DNA of 64,000 nt from Pagrus major (taxonomy: Eukaryota; Chordata; Actinopteri; Spariformes; Sparidae). The stretch is taken from the NCBI RefSeq assembly GCF_040436345.1, contig NC_133236.1:16571466-16635465 (forward strand). The letters are read 5' to 3'. This document shows positions 1-10,575 of this stretch, one piece after another; position 1 is the first letter of the stretch, and each line of letters begins with the position of its first letter. The notes beneath the pieces were generated by a model. The model saw only the letters and a list, made by a program, of their open reading frames with translations. It was not told the DNA's origin and did not search any database. The position numbers were made by a program, and so were the translations under genes.

Positions 1-143
1 TGGGAGCTTTTGGCGAAGAGGGCCGGGAACACAAAGCCCTCAGGAGCCATGTAGTGGTTTTCCTTGTGGAAAATGAAGAGGAAGGACACAACAGCGTACG
101 GGGCCCAGGCAATCACAAAACCCAGGCTGATGCAGAAAAACAT
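1..143 (-). CDS. Opsin exon 4 (TM6-TM7), cut by window edge
   Basis: Acceptor CTTACAG at 150-144 and phase 0 entry. Encodes TM6 (GFVIAWAPYAVVSF), extracellular loop 3 and the start of TM7 with LFAKSS, the retinal-attachment lysine. The NPxxY motif and the C-terminal tail would lie to the left of base 1. Confidence 0.92.
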   Translation of the reverse strand, partial: MFFCISLGFVIAWAPYAVVSFLFIFHKENHYMAPEGFVFPALFAKSS

Positions 144-3100
144 CTGTAAGAGGAAGTAACAGATTACTGCGCTGGAAACAAACTTAAGCAGCAACTCATG
201 ACTAATTTCTTATGAGGTACATTTGTAACAGAGCATGTTTCCTTGGAGACTCGTTTTTAGAAAAACAAATGTGGAAATGCAGTCTAAATATATCAATTTA
301 TTTGTAATTTTCCTGGCAGTAATCCCTTATAGTGACGTGAGTAATGATTGTCATCACAGAGTAATGACAGCATCCGTCAAATCAAATCTTAAAATGACTT
401 GTTGATTTTCACTTACAAAGCAGGAAATGTCTAAATAGTCTTGAGCAGAATCTTTAGCTGTGTCTGACCTAGTCACCAATCAATCAATAAATCATCCTCA
501 ATTGTGGTTTGTTTGGACTATAACTGGAGCTGCAACGATTAATTGATTAGACTACTGAAAGAAATGTAATCACCAACTGTTTTGATGAATTGTTTGAGGC
601 ATTTTTCAAGCACTAAAGCACTAAGCACTAAAAATCTTGCTAGTTGTAGCTTCAAATATGAATATATTGTTATCGGTACTGGCCTTTGTGTCCTTTGTCT
701 CCCAAATTATAGCTTTGTTAGCTAGCGAAAAGGATATATTCAAGGTTTGTAAGTCTTGTTGGAAGCACCTTATAATAAGCATCATTAATAAATTATAAAT
801 ATATTGTTAATTAAAATGTAGTTATTCATTACTTCACTGTTAAAAACTTTATAATCAATAATCACTTAATAAGTGGTGTATAAAGTATGTAACTGTTTTT
901 TAATAGTAAAATATATTAATTAAAACGATTAGCTATTAATTTAAAGTTACGATACTGTCTTATGTAAAGGGTCGTACAACTAAACAAGACATTAAATTGT
1001 GATGTCACCTCATGAATCTCTGTCTGATGAACATGATACTTGTGATCCATGTGAGCTTTGTGTAGAATCATTGTACAAAGGCAAAGGACCTTTTCCTCGA
1101 AAACTCAGACAAAAGAAAGCAGTCTGCAGACGTGATCCTCGACAAGCCACACAACACAATTAATGTACAGATGGACAGAAAATCTGTCTCAATACGTGAC
1201 TGAAAATAAACAAAAGACAAATGCAGATGTTTCTATACCGGTGATGAAAATATCAGTGCACCAGAAGAAAATAGGAAAACAATGGAAAAGCCCCACGAGC
1301 CTGTCGCTGTAGTATCCATGATTTCACTCATTTAGTGCATTTTCTCCTGATTTTTTCACCTCTGCCTCTTCGCCACTGCCATTTGTAACTTTTTATCAGA
1401 TATATGCTTGATTAGAAGAAACTATATAGTGAGAGTGGTGTGACAATGATAAGGAAAAACTGTTTTATCATTACAATAGATGTATATCCACAGTCTGGAG
1501 ACCTCTAGTTCCCTTTTTGAATGACCAATACGGAGTACCACCTACAAACAAGTTGGCTGTCTGCTGTGGTCTTTGCGATGTGTTCAAGTGCGGCTTTTTG
1601 GCCGAGATACAGGCAACAGACATGGATTGCGAACCATGTCTGTTGACCAACGATCTGGACTTTGGGGTCCTCAGGTCCCTGATGTGAAAGCACCCTTAAA
1701 TTCAGGTTCAGTTGCTGTGGTAATATAAAACTCTCTAGCTGGCAGGTTTTCTTCATCAGTTTCCATCAGACTCATTCCCTCCTGCTGAGTCTGAAGGAGC
1801 TGATAGTCACATGGTTTAACATGTTAAATTGCACAAGTTTCTTCAGAAACATCAAAATCCCAGTAATATATTTGTTCCTTACCCAAGGACTTTTTCTACA
1901 TGATCAATCTGTTTGTTCATTCAGTTTATTCAGTCATGAAAACGAAGAGATGGTTTATTTAGTTTGTTTAGGCATAAATGAAGATCTTTCTCTTCCGATT
2001 AAAATTTCTTCCCCAAAACTACATAGTACTTCTTTAAAGGAAGCTGTCAGGAAGTGAACTAGTCCCCCTGCACTGAAACATTCACCGTACATTACTGTAG
2101 TAATCACTGTTTCCATAGAGATTATGTGAAACTCAAAATGAAACTCTTTACTGAGGTAATAAATGAAATAGGAAGTATGGATTTTTTCATAGGCTTCGGT
2201 CGATCTGACTTGTTTTTGCAACCACTGGAGTCGCCCCCTGCTGGTCATTAGAAAGGAGGCAGTTTTAGGGCACAAAACCACACAACTTATTGTTTTTAAA
2301 CTTAGCTTGCTCACTATGGAGAGACGTTTCTCGGCGTATCGCAGGTTGTTGCGGATGCCTCTTGCGGACAGCGAATCTGAGAAGCGGGACACCTTGTAGA
2401 TGATCTGACACTGAGACACCACGATGAAGATGACAGGAACCAGCGTGAAGCAGGTGAAGGAGCAGATGACGTAAAAGGCATCCTTGGCTGAGGTGTGATA
2501 ACCCCTCCAGGCGATGGTGCACGACAGTCCATACGGCTCGGGGACGTACTCGCCCCAGCCGAACAGAGGGAAGCTGGACCACACGGCAGCCACGAGCCAG
2601 ACGGTACATGCTATCCGCATGTTGGCTCCTTCCAGCCACACAGCTGTAAAGAAGAACAAGACCTGTTGGTGAACTTAATGTGTTTGTGCAGAGTTACATT
2701 CATGTCTCAGCTGCCTTGGTTCTTTAAGGAACATTTCAGCTAGTTTTCTTGCTCACATCCTTGATGAGAGTAAGATGAAAGGACTGGCATCACTGTAGAG
2801 GAAATAGGAAGTTATAGCCAGATCAATAGGCTTTGACCCAAGACTGAGAATAGCTTGTTTTTATTCACGTGATTCCAATCAGTGAAAAGTGAAAAGCAGA
2901 ATGGACAAGATGGAGGTACACAAATTAGTTATCACTGATGCGTATTGTTGTACAGTTGCAAGGGTACAAACCAGCCGCAAATAATATTTTCTAATGCAAG
3001 AATGGAAACATGATATATTTTTGGTATTGCAATTGCACTGTAATGTGAGCATCTGTTAATAAAAACAAGTCTTTGCAAAAAAGAAACCAAATCACACAAC

Positions 3101-6100
3101 ATGCCAATTTCTACATAATGTTGTCCAAAAAAACAAAGGGTTGTTTTTTTAAAATGTCATTCAAACATAATAATATAATATAATATAATATAATATAATA
3201 TAATATAATATAATATAATATAATATAACATAATATAATATAATATAATATAATACAATATAATATAATATAATATAATATAATATAAAATAATATAGTA
3301 TGTCACTTTTTGCTTTAGTTCTAGCACACCTTACGTCCCACAGGCCCACCTAAATCAATATTTCTGGCAATGCTACTGCTACAAACTCCAGTAAAGAAAA
3401 AAACATCACTGTAACTTCTACATTACAAAGTTAGTTTAAAGTAAGTTCTTGAACAACAGCCGCCCTCACCGTAAACCAAGCTGTAGCACGTCTTCAGGTA
3501 GCGGATGATGCTGATGGCCGTGATGGTAAACATGCCGCACAGGCCGAAGATGTAGCAGCCAAGGCCGTAGTAAACGCACGTGATGTTTTCTCCCAGCCAT
3601 GCGTGGTGAAAGGAGGAGAGGATGGAGAGTGGGTAGAAGCAGATGCAGCAGAGGAAGTCGACCAAGGCCAGGTTTACACACAGCAGCTCAGAGCCCACCA
3701 TCTTCTTCCTCCTGCGATAACAAATCACCAGAACCAGCCCATTGCCCAGAATGGAGAGCAGAACTAGACGACGGGACAGGAGACAAGAGGAAAACAGCAT
3801 TTATGTTTCATAATGATTTCCTCTGATGAGCCCACAGAGAAGAATGAGTTCCCCTTACCTCGATGCTAAGATTTTAGCGTCTCTCAGCTAATTGTTTTGG
3901 TTTTACAGCCTGCAGTATGTTGTCCTATGCTGTATATAAGTATTGGACAACATTCATCAGGTGACCAGAGAGACGGCTCCAAACGTATGAAAATGTTGCT
4001 CAATATCTGGATGTGTAAACTGGATATTGTTTAATCGCCATGACAACTTAACAGCTGATTCTATGTCAGTATTCACAGCTTGTTTCTGCTGCCGCCAAGT
4101 GGCCATAAAATCAGGTTTAAGCTCCAGGAAGAAATGTACTCCTGTGTTACCTGCTGTCGTATTAAATCTTTAGAATCAGTTTCCAGATTACAAACTTAAA
4201 GGGGCACTACGTAGTTTTGGAGAAGAAATTCTAACTGAGAATTTCTGTACTTACAATATAAATGAGGTGATAATATAAACTCATTAATATTATTTTTCCA
4301 AAAATGAATAAACAAGCTGCTCTCAGAGGAAAATAAGGTCCCCTGAACACTGTTTGAAAACATTTCAAAAAGCAACCCCAGTGTAAATGACACCTATGTT
4401 TGTTGGGGACTATTTTCAGATGCGGACCAATACACACTTGTTGCTCTAGTGAGTATTTCTGGCAGCATGATGGTATGAGTGGGACTGACTCAAAAAAAAA
4501 CTACAGTGCCCATGTTTAGCGTAATATGGAAACCTGTCACCCCTCACTGATGTGTTTTTAATAGTTTTTGGACATCAGTGGAGACCTGTGGCACAGACGA
4601 ATATGATATATCCGGCTATGTCTACAAACAACAGTGTTTTTAGCGTATGAATTCATTGTGAGCTTTGTCTTTCCATGTTGATTTGTTGACTGTACCTAGA
4701 CCAACACACAAGATTTACATTAAATCAGCAAGAGCCCGACCAATAATCGATTCTTGGGGTTGATATCAGGGAGTAAAAACTTACATTTATCTGCAAATAT
4801 ACACATTTTTTGCAATTATCCCTTAAATATGATTTTCAAACACTTGTAGCAAAGATATGTAACATATATATTTCACTCTTTAATAATAAACTTCACTAGG
4901 ATTTTTTACCCCAAGCATCTTTTTCTGCATCATAATCTCTGAAAATAAGGTTTTCATATAGCCATGTATCAGACAACATATACAGATACATCTGTGTATA
5001 CTGGCCAAACGATACATCAGTCGGGCTCTGAAATCAGGAAAAGAATTATGCTAATTCATGAGTGTTTCAATCCAACACTGTAAACAGAATATCATGATAA
5101 TGCAATTAAAGAGCTCTCATCAAAGCTCATGGACGAATGAAAACAATGTAGAAAACAGGCTGGTATTAAGTCTCCTCGTCGCTCCACAGATCTGATGTTT
5201 GTGTCTGCTGCTATTTTCGTCGCTGCTATTGGACTGCTTCATTTATTGTACCTCATCATTTATTCACTACGGCTGTTTCCTTTTTCACTTTGTCACATTT
5301 TACTTTCATATAAATCAACTTTAATCTAAAATCAGGCGGATGGGAACAAACTTAGTAAAAAATATATTATATCCTTTAAGGGTGAGAAAACTCAAAACTA
5401 CAAAAAGACATATTTGCTGTTAGAGATTCCTCCTCAGAGTATGTGAAGAAGTCAGAGAATGAAGAGGCAGCAGACACAATCACTGTGATACTGAACACAT
5501 TCAGGCTACTCAGGTGCCACAGCTGCAACACAGGCACTCACTGCTCAGTCTAATCACTCCAGCAAGTATAATCAGCCTAATGACTAATTAGTGCATATTA
5601 ATAAACCTTCATTAAGCTGTTGGATTGGCAGGCATGCAGCAGGAAGCACGTGCCACACGGACATTTTACTGCTATTTTCTCACGAAGGACTCACCTGTGT
5701 GTGTTTTTATGCAAATCAAGATCCGACCATATCCGTTATTAAACTGGAGGCACGTGCTTTCTGCTCAGTCCGACTTTTCTGAAACTAAGCGGTCAAATCC
5801 ACCACTGACTCCGCATGAAATCTGTTTTTGTGTCAGCAAACGAGCAGAATTTCTTTATTTTCTCTGAGGAGAACAGTTCAGATTGCTTCAACATTAAAGG
5901 TGCACTATGTAGTTTTTTAATCAGGAGAGAAAGATTTTCATTGACTGAATGAAAAACTTAATAAACTGAATAAACAAACTTTCTCCATCACTTTTAAGTT
6001 TGTAATCTGGGAACAGATTCTACAAATAAACTCTATTTGTTTTCATGACTGAATAAACAAGCTGACCTTAAAGAACAACACAGTTTCATACTGTTTTACT

Positions 6101-6507
6101 CTGTTTACATGTGGCGGACCCTGCCACCTTTTAGCTTCAAACAGTGTTCTGGGGACCTTATTTTCCTCTGAGAACAGCTTGTTTTTTCAGTTATAGAAAA
6201 AATACATATTTCTGAGTTTGCATCATTACCTCATTAATGTTGTTAATATTAAAATTCAGAGTTTGAAAACTACACAGTGCCCCTTTAGAGTGTGTTTTGC
6301 AACATGCAGGAGAGTGTTTATGTTTAGTTTGAGCTTCTATCTAATATCTCCTAGCTGGTCAAGGACAGGCTTTAAAATGTTTCCAGGTAGAGATGTTCAC
6401 ATACCGACAGAGAGGATGGTCAGCCCCACACATATGTCAGCAGCTGGGCTCAGTTTGGAGGTGAACACAGAGATGGTCCGGTTGTCATCAGAGGAGTTCA
6501 GAGGCAT
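1..6507 (-). CDS. Neuropsin-group (Opn5-like) non-visual opsin, 3' end outside window
   Basis: A seven-transmembrane light-sensing G-protein-coupled receptor that binds retinal in the plasma membrane. Four coding exons are joined by GT-AG introns with matching phases (6507-6405, 3763-3470, 2643-2315, 143-1) and give 289 residues; the C-terminus lies beyond base 1. Seen: an N-terminal N-glycosylation site (NSS, residues 4-6), GN of TM1 (41-42), NLALVD of TM2 (65-70), the disulfide cysteines C97 and C174, YVPEP in extracellular loop 2 with Glu168 at the usual alternative counterion site, IAWAPY in TM6, and the retinal Schiff-base lysine K287 in FAKSS. The YVPEPYG and RYLKTCY blocks resemble OPN5 more than visual opsins. 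The E/DRY site reads IRY (121-123), which is odd. It probably belongs to one of the teleost opn6/7/8/9 lineages, but I cannot say which, so no symbol is given. Family is confident; subfamily is not. Confidence 0.9.
144..2314 (-). other. Opsin intron 3
   Basis: A 2.17 kb AT-rich intron. At 520-650 there is a fragment of the dispersed 'gctgcaacgattaattgatt' repeat, and at about 1900-2038 a partial piggyBac-like MITE end. The remainder shows no coding or RNA signal that I can recognise. Confidence 0.8.
1899..2038. repeat. Partial piggyBac-like MITE (family A)
   Basis: One end only. It runs from the 'cagtttattcagtcatgaaaac' stretch through 'gaagatctttctctt' to 'cccaaaactacatagta', followed by 'tctttaaagg', and matches the right-hand halves of the copies ending at 8689 and 32039. 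The left half is missing. Confidence 0.6.
2315..2643 (-). CDS. Opsin exon 3 (TM4-TM5, third cytoplasmic loop)
   Basis: Acceptor TTTACAG and donor GTGAGC. Encodes residues 134-242: TM4 (IACTVWLVAAVW), loop 2 with GEYVPEPYG and the disulfide Cys174, TM5, and the start of the third cytoplasmic loop ending in EKRLSI. The reading frame stays open past the donor into the intron, but only the donor at 2314 gives a continuous TM6 with the next exon. Confidence 0.93.
3171..3297. repeat. Pentanucleotide microsatellite (TAATA)n
   Basis: About 25 units of a 5 bp repeat, nearly perfect, with a few single-base interruptions (ACATAA near 3230, TACAA near 3256, AAAA near 3288). It lies in opsin intron 2 (3469-2644), which otherwise shows nothing recognisable. 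Confidence 0.97.
3470..3763 (-). CDS. Opsin exon 2 (TM1-TM3)
   Basis: Acceptor GTCTAG and donor GTGAGG. Encodes residues 36-132: the rest of TM1 with ILGNG, the basic first cytoplasmic loop RRRKK, TM2, the first extracellular loop with Cys97, and TM3 ending in IRYLKTCY. The length of 294 bases equals 2+97x3+1, matching both neighbouring phases. Confidence 0.93.
4200..4514. mobile_element. piggyBac-like MITE (family A), degraded copy
   Basis: Begins TTAA then 'aggggcactacgtagtttt' and ends near 4514 in the inverted form 'aaactacagtgccc'. The TTAA on the left is intact; the right end is mutated. Same family as 5898-6285 and 8342-8689. No transposase inside. Confidence 0.65.
4729..5030. mobile_element. 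hAT-like MITE with TIR and target duplication (family B)
   Basis: The ends are a perfect inverted 10-mer, 'agagcccgac' at 4731-4740 and 'gtcgggctct' at 5020-5029. The element is flanked by the direct repeat 'aaatcag' at 4722-4728 and 5031-5037, as expected from a 7-8 bp target-site duplication of a hAT-type transposon. It is about 300 bp and AT-rich with no open frame, so it is non-autonomous. Confidence 0.78.
5898..6285. mobile_element. piggyBac-like MITE (family A)
   Basis: Left end TTAA then 'aggtgcactatgtagtttt'; right end 'aaaactacacagtgcccct' then TTAG, a one-base-decayed TTAA. The termini are inverted repeats of each other. It sits about 120 bp downstream of opsin exon 1, inside the intron. 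Confidence 0.75.
6405..6507 (-). CDS. Opsin exon 1 (extracellular N-terminus, start of TM1)
   Basis: The ATG at 6507 is in a good context (CAACC before ATG). It opens 34 codons beginning MPLNSSDDN and ending in the hydrophobic GLTILSV, followed by a GTATGTG donor (phase 1). The codon completed across the junction is Val, which continues TM1. The exon is too short to stand out as an open reading frame and was found by searching for the missing N-terminus. Confidence 0.85.
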
Positions 6508-6585
6508 TGGTTGGAGCTGTTTCTGGTCCTGCTGCTATAATCCTTGACTGGTCTCATACAGACAGCTGTGAGCGCCGAGCCTCTC

Positions 6586-6593
6586 TTTTATGC
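6586..6593 (-). promoter_or_regulatory. TATA-like box of the opsin gene
   Basis: CATAAAAG on the minus strand in the context CTGCATAAAAGAGAGG, about 80 bp upstream of the opsin ATG. This would place transcription start near 6560 with a short leader. Inferred from motif and position only. Confidence 0.45.
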
Positions 6594-6609
6594 AGGCAGA
6601 TGAGTATGT

Positions 6610-6623
6610 GTCACCATAGTAAC
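6610..6623. promoter_or_regulatory. X-box (RFX-type) site upstream of the opsin
   Basis: GTCACCATAGTAAC fits the imperfect palindrome GTNRCC-AT-RGYAAC bound by RFX factors. It lies about 105 bp upstream of the opsin ATG and just upstream of the TATA-like box. RFX factors drive genes of ciliated cells. A motif match of this length can occur by chance. Confidence 0.4.
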
Positions 6624-6840
6624 TTAAAGCACGAGCTGCGGTAACGTGCTCCGTTAAAAGCACGGATGGCCGAGTGATCTGATGCAGAAGAGAGAAGTGA
6701 AGTCTCCAGAGGGAAAGGTGCGACTGACACGACAGGTACGGAGTCCCAGAGGGGCCAATAGACACAGATCATAAGGCATAATAGAAGCTCGGCTCGGGGA
6801 AACATTATATATACATTATATAATCATTTTTTCAAAAGAC

Positions 6841-6889
<49 letters not shown>
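6841..6889. repeat. Trinucleotide microsatellite (TAA)n
   Basis: About 16 perfect TAA units upstream of the opsin, adjacent to a degenerate AT-dinucleotide stretch at 6936-6975. Confidence 0.97.
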
Positions 6890-7015
6890 TACAATACTGT
6901 CACGATGTTCCTGTGACGATTCGACATGAATTAGATCATATATATATACACTGTATAAATAGATAAATATATATATATTTTTAAAGATATACACAAAATG
7001 ACACATTCAAGAATA

Positions 7016-7060
7016 TTTAAGATTCAGTACTTTATTGCCAACATAGGGGATTGGAACTCG
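7016..7060 (-). repeat. LINE-like 3' tail fragment
   Basis: Read on the minus strand it has the form 'ggcaataaagtactgaatctt', which resembles the 3' ends of teleost L2/Rex-type retrotransposons. Only the tail is recognisable. Confidence 0.35.
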
Positions 7061-8341
7061 AGTTCACCCAGACACAGACAAGAAAGCAACATGCTCATGA
7101 AATACATGAAATACATTACATTAAAGGAGCGTGAACAGATAAGTAAAATAAAATCAGGAAGGTAATAAATCTTCTCCTTTAAGAAAACCTAAAAAAAAAC
7201 AAAGCACAATCAAGTCAAATGCAATTAAATGCAATTAAGACAACAACATCATCTCATATACACAGCATGGAGCCCAGATGAGACAAGTTTCAATCACTTG
7301 TTCCTTCAAATTAGAAATCACTTGTGCACTCAAAAGAAATACTTGTGTTTCTCCCTCTCAGTAAACTATAGCTCAGCTTCTAGCATTGTTCATGCTGGCT
7401 CGATGTCACAACATCATGGTTCACGTGGATGCTAATCAGTTAACAAGTGCTTGTCGGACTTAAATTAAACCGTCTGCTGTGAAAAACAAATTTTTGTTCC
7501 CTGAATGTGTTCACTTGGTTTGCCAAAATTCAGCATAAATGGCATGTAGACACCTCCATTTTTACACAACCATGACCATGAGCAATGGTTCTGACACTGC
7601 CTCCAGGATATGGAAGCTGAAGACAATTTACGTTTCTTTACTCTTTATTGTTTCAAATAGACCTGTTCCCCACATGCTGACTCCTCATGGACTTGTCATG
7701 GAGAAGCACAGGGGGAGCAAATAATATTTACAATTGCTGTGTTCCAGCTTTTACTGCAAGGCAATAATACAAATTATTGAATCATTTCTAATCAACAGTT
7801 TTAATGATTGTCTAAAATGACATGTCGTGCCTGTTGAAATGTGCCTGTGACAATCCCATTTAAATTACATATCCTCTGACACAATTAATCAGTGGACACC
7901 AGTGCTGCACTCATTAGAAACTGTGGGCTTTATTGACTGCCTTACATGAACTGTAATTATGTTTCTGAATCAGTCAATAATTAAATATGATTGAATGACA
8001 AATAATTAATCATTCAGCCATAAATAGTGTGTCTGTTCTGTTTCAATAACAACTCTTGGCTGATTTTTCTCAAGAGAACTGATTACTGTTATTAATGATC
8101 ATGTTGTGATCATTATTAAGTCACGCCATCCACTACCATACAAAGTTTTTCGGAAATAGGGTCCCAGGAGGGAAACCGGAAGGGACTTTGGCTCTCTCTT
8201 GCCAAAATTCTGCATTATCAGAAAATATTTAGCAGGGATCAGAGTATCCATATGCATTTTTTGATTTTTATGTTGTGAAATTTAACACAAACCTCTTGTG
8301 ACCTCTTGTCCAGGTGTCAATGAGACTTTTTACATGTTTAA

Positions 8342-8689
8342 AGGGGCACTCTGTAGTTTTGGAGAAGAAACTCAAACTCAGAATTTTAATATTAAAAATC
8401 TGAATGAGGTAACAATACAAACTCAGAAATGTTTACTTTTTTCCATAACTGAATAACAAGCTGTTCTCAGAGGAAGAAGAAAGGTGGCAGTGTCCGCCAC
8501 ATATAAAGAAAGTAAAACAGTATGAAACTGTGTTGTCCTTTAAGGTCAGTTTGTTTATTCAGTTTATTCAGTCATGGAAACAAAGGGAGTTTGTTTATTT
8601 AGTTTGTTTAGGCATAAAAAAAACAAACAGTCAATGAAGATCTTTCTCTTCTCATTAAAGTTTCCTCCCCAAAACAACATAGTGCACCT
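8342..8689. mobile_element. piggyBac-like MITE (family A), complete
   Basis: The best copy of the family. TTAA occurs at both ends (8338-8341 and 8690-8693), with inverted termini 'aggggcactctgtagtttt' and 'aaaacaacatagtgcacct'. The interior is AT-rich with no open frame. TTAA target duplication points to piggyBac-type mobilisation. Confidence 0.82.
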
Positions 8690-9325
8690 TTAATATCAAA
8701 GGTAAAAGTAGGTTAAAGCAGGTCAGGCACATAAAACCTGTGTCCTGTTTTAATGTGGGAATGTTATATATTATACATTGGACACCAAACAACAAAATGC
8801 TGCTTACATATCGATAAACACATATAATACTAATGCATCAGTCTCCTGCGCCATTTTACCGCAGAGGTAGTGTTTTTTCTTTTGTTAACATTTAGATGAT
8901 AATACTTAATAATAGCTCTTTCAGTAAGGATTTTAAAGGCAGGGCTTCTTCTTGTAATGGAGCATGTTAACATTATTATATAGGTACTTTTATTTAAGTA
9001 AACAATAAAAGTACCTCATCCACCACTGACTTGGTCAACAAAGGTCTCGTCCGGTTTTTGCTGATCAAAAAAAGCTTATTGATACGTTATGAAATTAGTA
9101 TAAATATATTAGTGTAAGTATTCAAAGAAATGTAGTTGCTACATGAAGTGACCAACAATAATAACTATTCTTTGCTGAGGCCCAGGAGCTCCCCACTGAT
9201 GACAGACAAGAGAAAAAAAAAACAACTTGCACCACCTGTTGACTTCCGTGATGAACTACAACTCAAGACACTCCAGAGAAGAAAGACGCGGATGTTTATG
9301 CGTTGAGTAGAAAGATAAAGTCGAC

Positions 9326-9331
9326 TTTATT
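9326..9331 (-). terminator. Candidate polyadenylation signal of ppp2r5a
   Basis: AATAAA on the minus strand in the context CATCAAATAAAGTCGAC, followed downstream by T-rich and GTGT-containing sequence. Chosen as the last clear canonical signal before the MITE-bearing intergenic region. Confidence 0.45.
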
Positions 9332-10052
9332 TGATGGTGAAACCTAAATAAGATCTGCGATTACAAAACAGGTTCCCCACACAGTTTTTTTTTTTCTTTG
9401 TTTTTTTTAACGTCACAGAGGTTGGAATGCAGTACTGACAGAAAGGCATCAGAAGAGACTGGACCTAAGAAATAGGAACTCAAACGTCAGAGGAAACACC
9501 ATTCAATGTCTAAGAAGTTGTTTCTATGATCTGTGGCAGTCAGATTTAGTTTATGAAAACGTGTTTCAACTCCCAACGTCACAAACCAAACATGAGGCCA
9601 TAATAACGTCTGGAGATGAAGGGAGTGGACAGGCATTGATGGTAAAGATTTCTTGTAAAAACAGTCTTCTGCTGTTAATTTTCTTAATATCATTACTTCA
9701 CGATGAGCCGAATTTGGATATTAAAACTCACAATACGCAAAATCAGCCTCTTGTGCATAGTAGAACACCAGATAAGAAACCCATAATGCTCCTAAAGACT
9801 TCTCCTCCCTAGACCACAGAAACAATGTGCTGTACAGAACATCTTAAATTTGAGTGGCATTTCCCTTTAAGTAGCCTCCAAACTAACATATACACATACA
9901 GATACTCAACAAATATACACTCAAGCGCATCCTGCATCCCATCATAATCCATCTGCAAAATGAAACATTCAAAAATATTTGCCTTCTCAATACTGTGGAA
10001 AAATATAGAACTGTAGGTCTTAAATGTTTTCTTCTCTTAAATCTATGACTTT

Positions 10053-10245
10053 TAAAGGAATGGCTCAGCATTTTGGGAATCACTCTTATTGGCTTTCTTG
10101 TTGAGGGTTAGATGAGAAGTTAGATTCCACTCATGTCTGGACGGCGAATACGAAGCTACACCCCGCAGTCAGTTAGCTTAGCCCAGCGTAACGACTGGAA
10201 ACAGAGAGGTGCAGCTAGCCTGGCTCTGTCCAAAGAAGGGATGCA
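10053..10245 (+). repeat. Dispersed repeat D, plus orientation
   Basis: Starts 'ttttaaaggaatggctcagc', contains 'gttagatgagaagttagat' and 'agttagcttagcccag', and ends 'ctagcctggctctgtccaaa'. Related copies lie at 11735-11935 (opposite strand), 38150-38260 and 61690-61990. The class is not known to me; there is no coding capacity. Confidence 0.7.
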
Positions 10246-10575
10246 ATTCCTTCGTTGATGATTAATCTGTTGATTCTTGTTTTTCGATTTAGAGATTAGT
10301 TGTTTGGTCTAGAAAATGTTAGAAAAAAGTCAAATAACGTTGATCAGTGTTTCCCAAAGCACAAAATGGCATCCTCAAATGTCTTGTTTTGTAGAGGGAG
10401 ATGATATATTCAGTTTACTGTCATAGAGGAGCAAAAAAAACCAGAAAATATTCACATTTAAGAAGCAGGAATCAGAGAACTTGGTCTTTTCATTTCCTTG
10501 AAGAATTACTAACATGATTTATCAATATCATTAATCGAGTTGGTGATTAATTTCATAGTTGTAGCAGCTCTAGTT
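10245..10575. repeat. Dispersed repeat E
   Basis: A roughly 330 bp element rich in 'gattaatctgttgatt' and 'aatcgagttggtgatt' segments near its two ends, ending 'gttgtagcagctctag'. Related copies, from shared end segments and similar interior, lie at 520-650, 23725-23945, 28285-28525, 36890-37080 and 49830-50200. Confidence 0.65.

Larger units (their letters stand above)
3764..6404 (-). other. Opsin intron 1
   Basis: A 2.64 kb intron largely built of transposon debris: family A MITEs at 4200-4514 and 5898-6285, and a hAT-like MITE at 4729-5030. The stretch 5040-5890 shows no recognised feature; short open frames there have no protein-like composition. Confidence 0.8.
6508..9300. other. Intergenic region, opsin to ppp2r5a
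   Basis: Upstream of the opsin on the minus strand. It contains the opsin promoter candidates, a (TAA)n tract, a TA-rich tract at 6936-6975, a LINE-like 3' tail at 7016-7060 and a complete family A MITE at 8342-8689. Otherwise I see nothing coding; the short open frames lack conserved motifs. Confidence 0.75.

Noticed and set aside
2265..2639. A second long frame overlapping opsin exon 3
   Set aside because: It is a shifted reading of the opsin exon; the other frame carries all conserved opsin motifs.
2495..2743. A plus-strand frame opposite opsin exon 3
   Set aside because: Antisense shadow of the GC-richer coding exon; no independent motif or signal.
3171..3297. The pentanucleotide tract as a CRISPR-like array
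   Set aside because: Units are 5 bp with no spacers; it is a microsatellite in a vertebrate genome.
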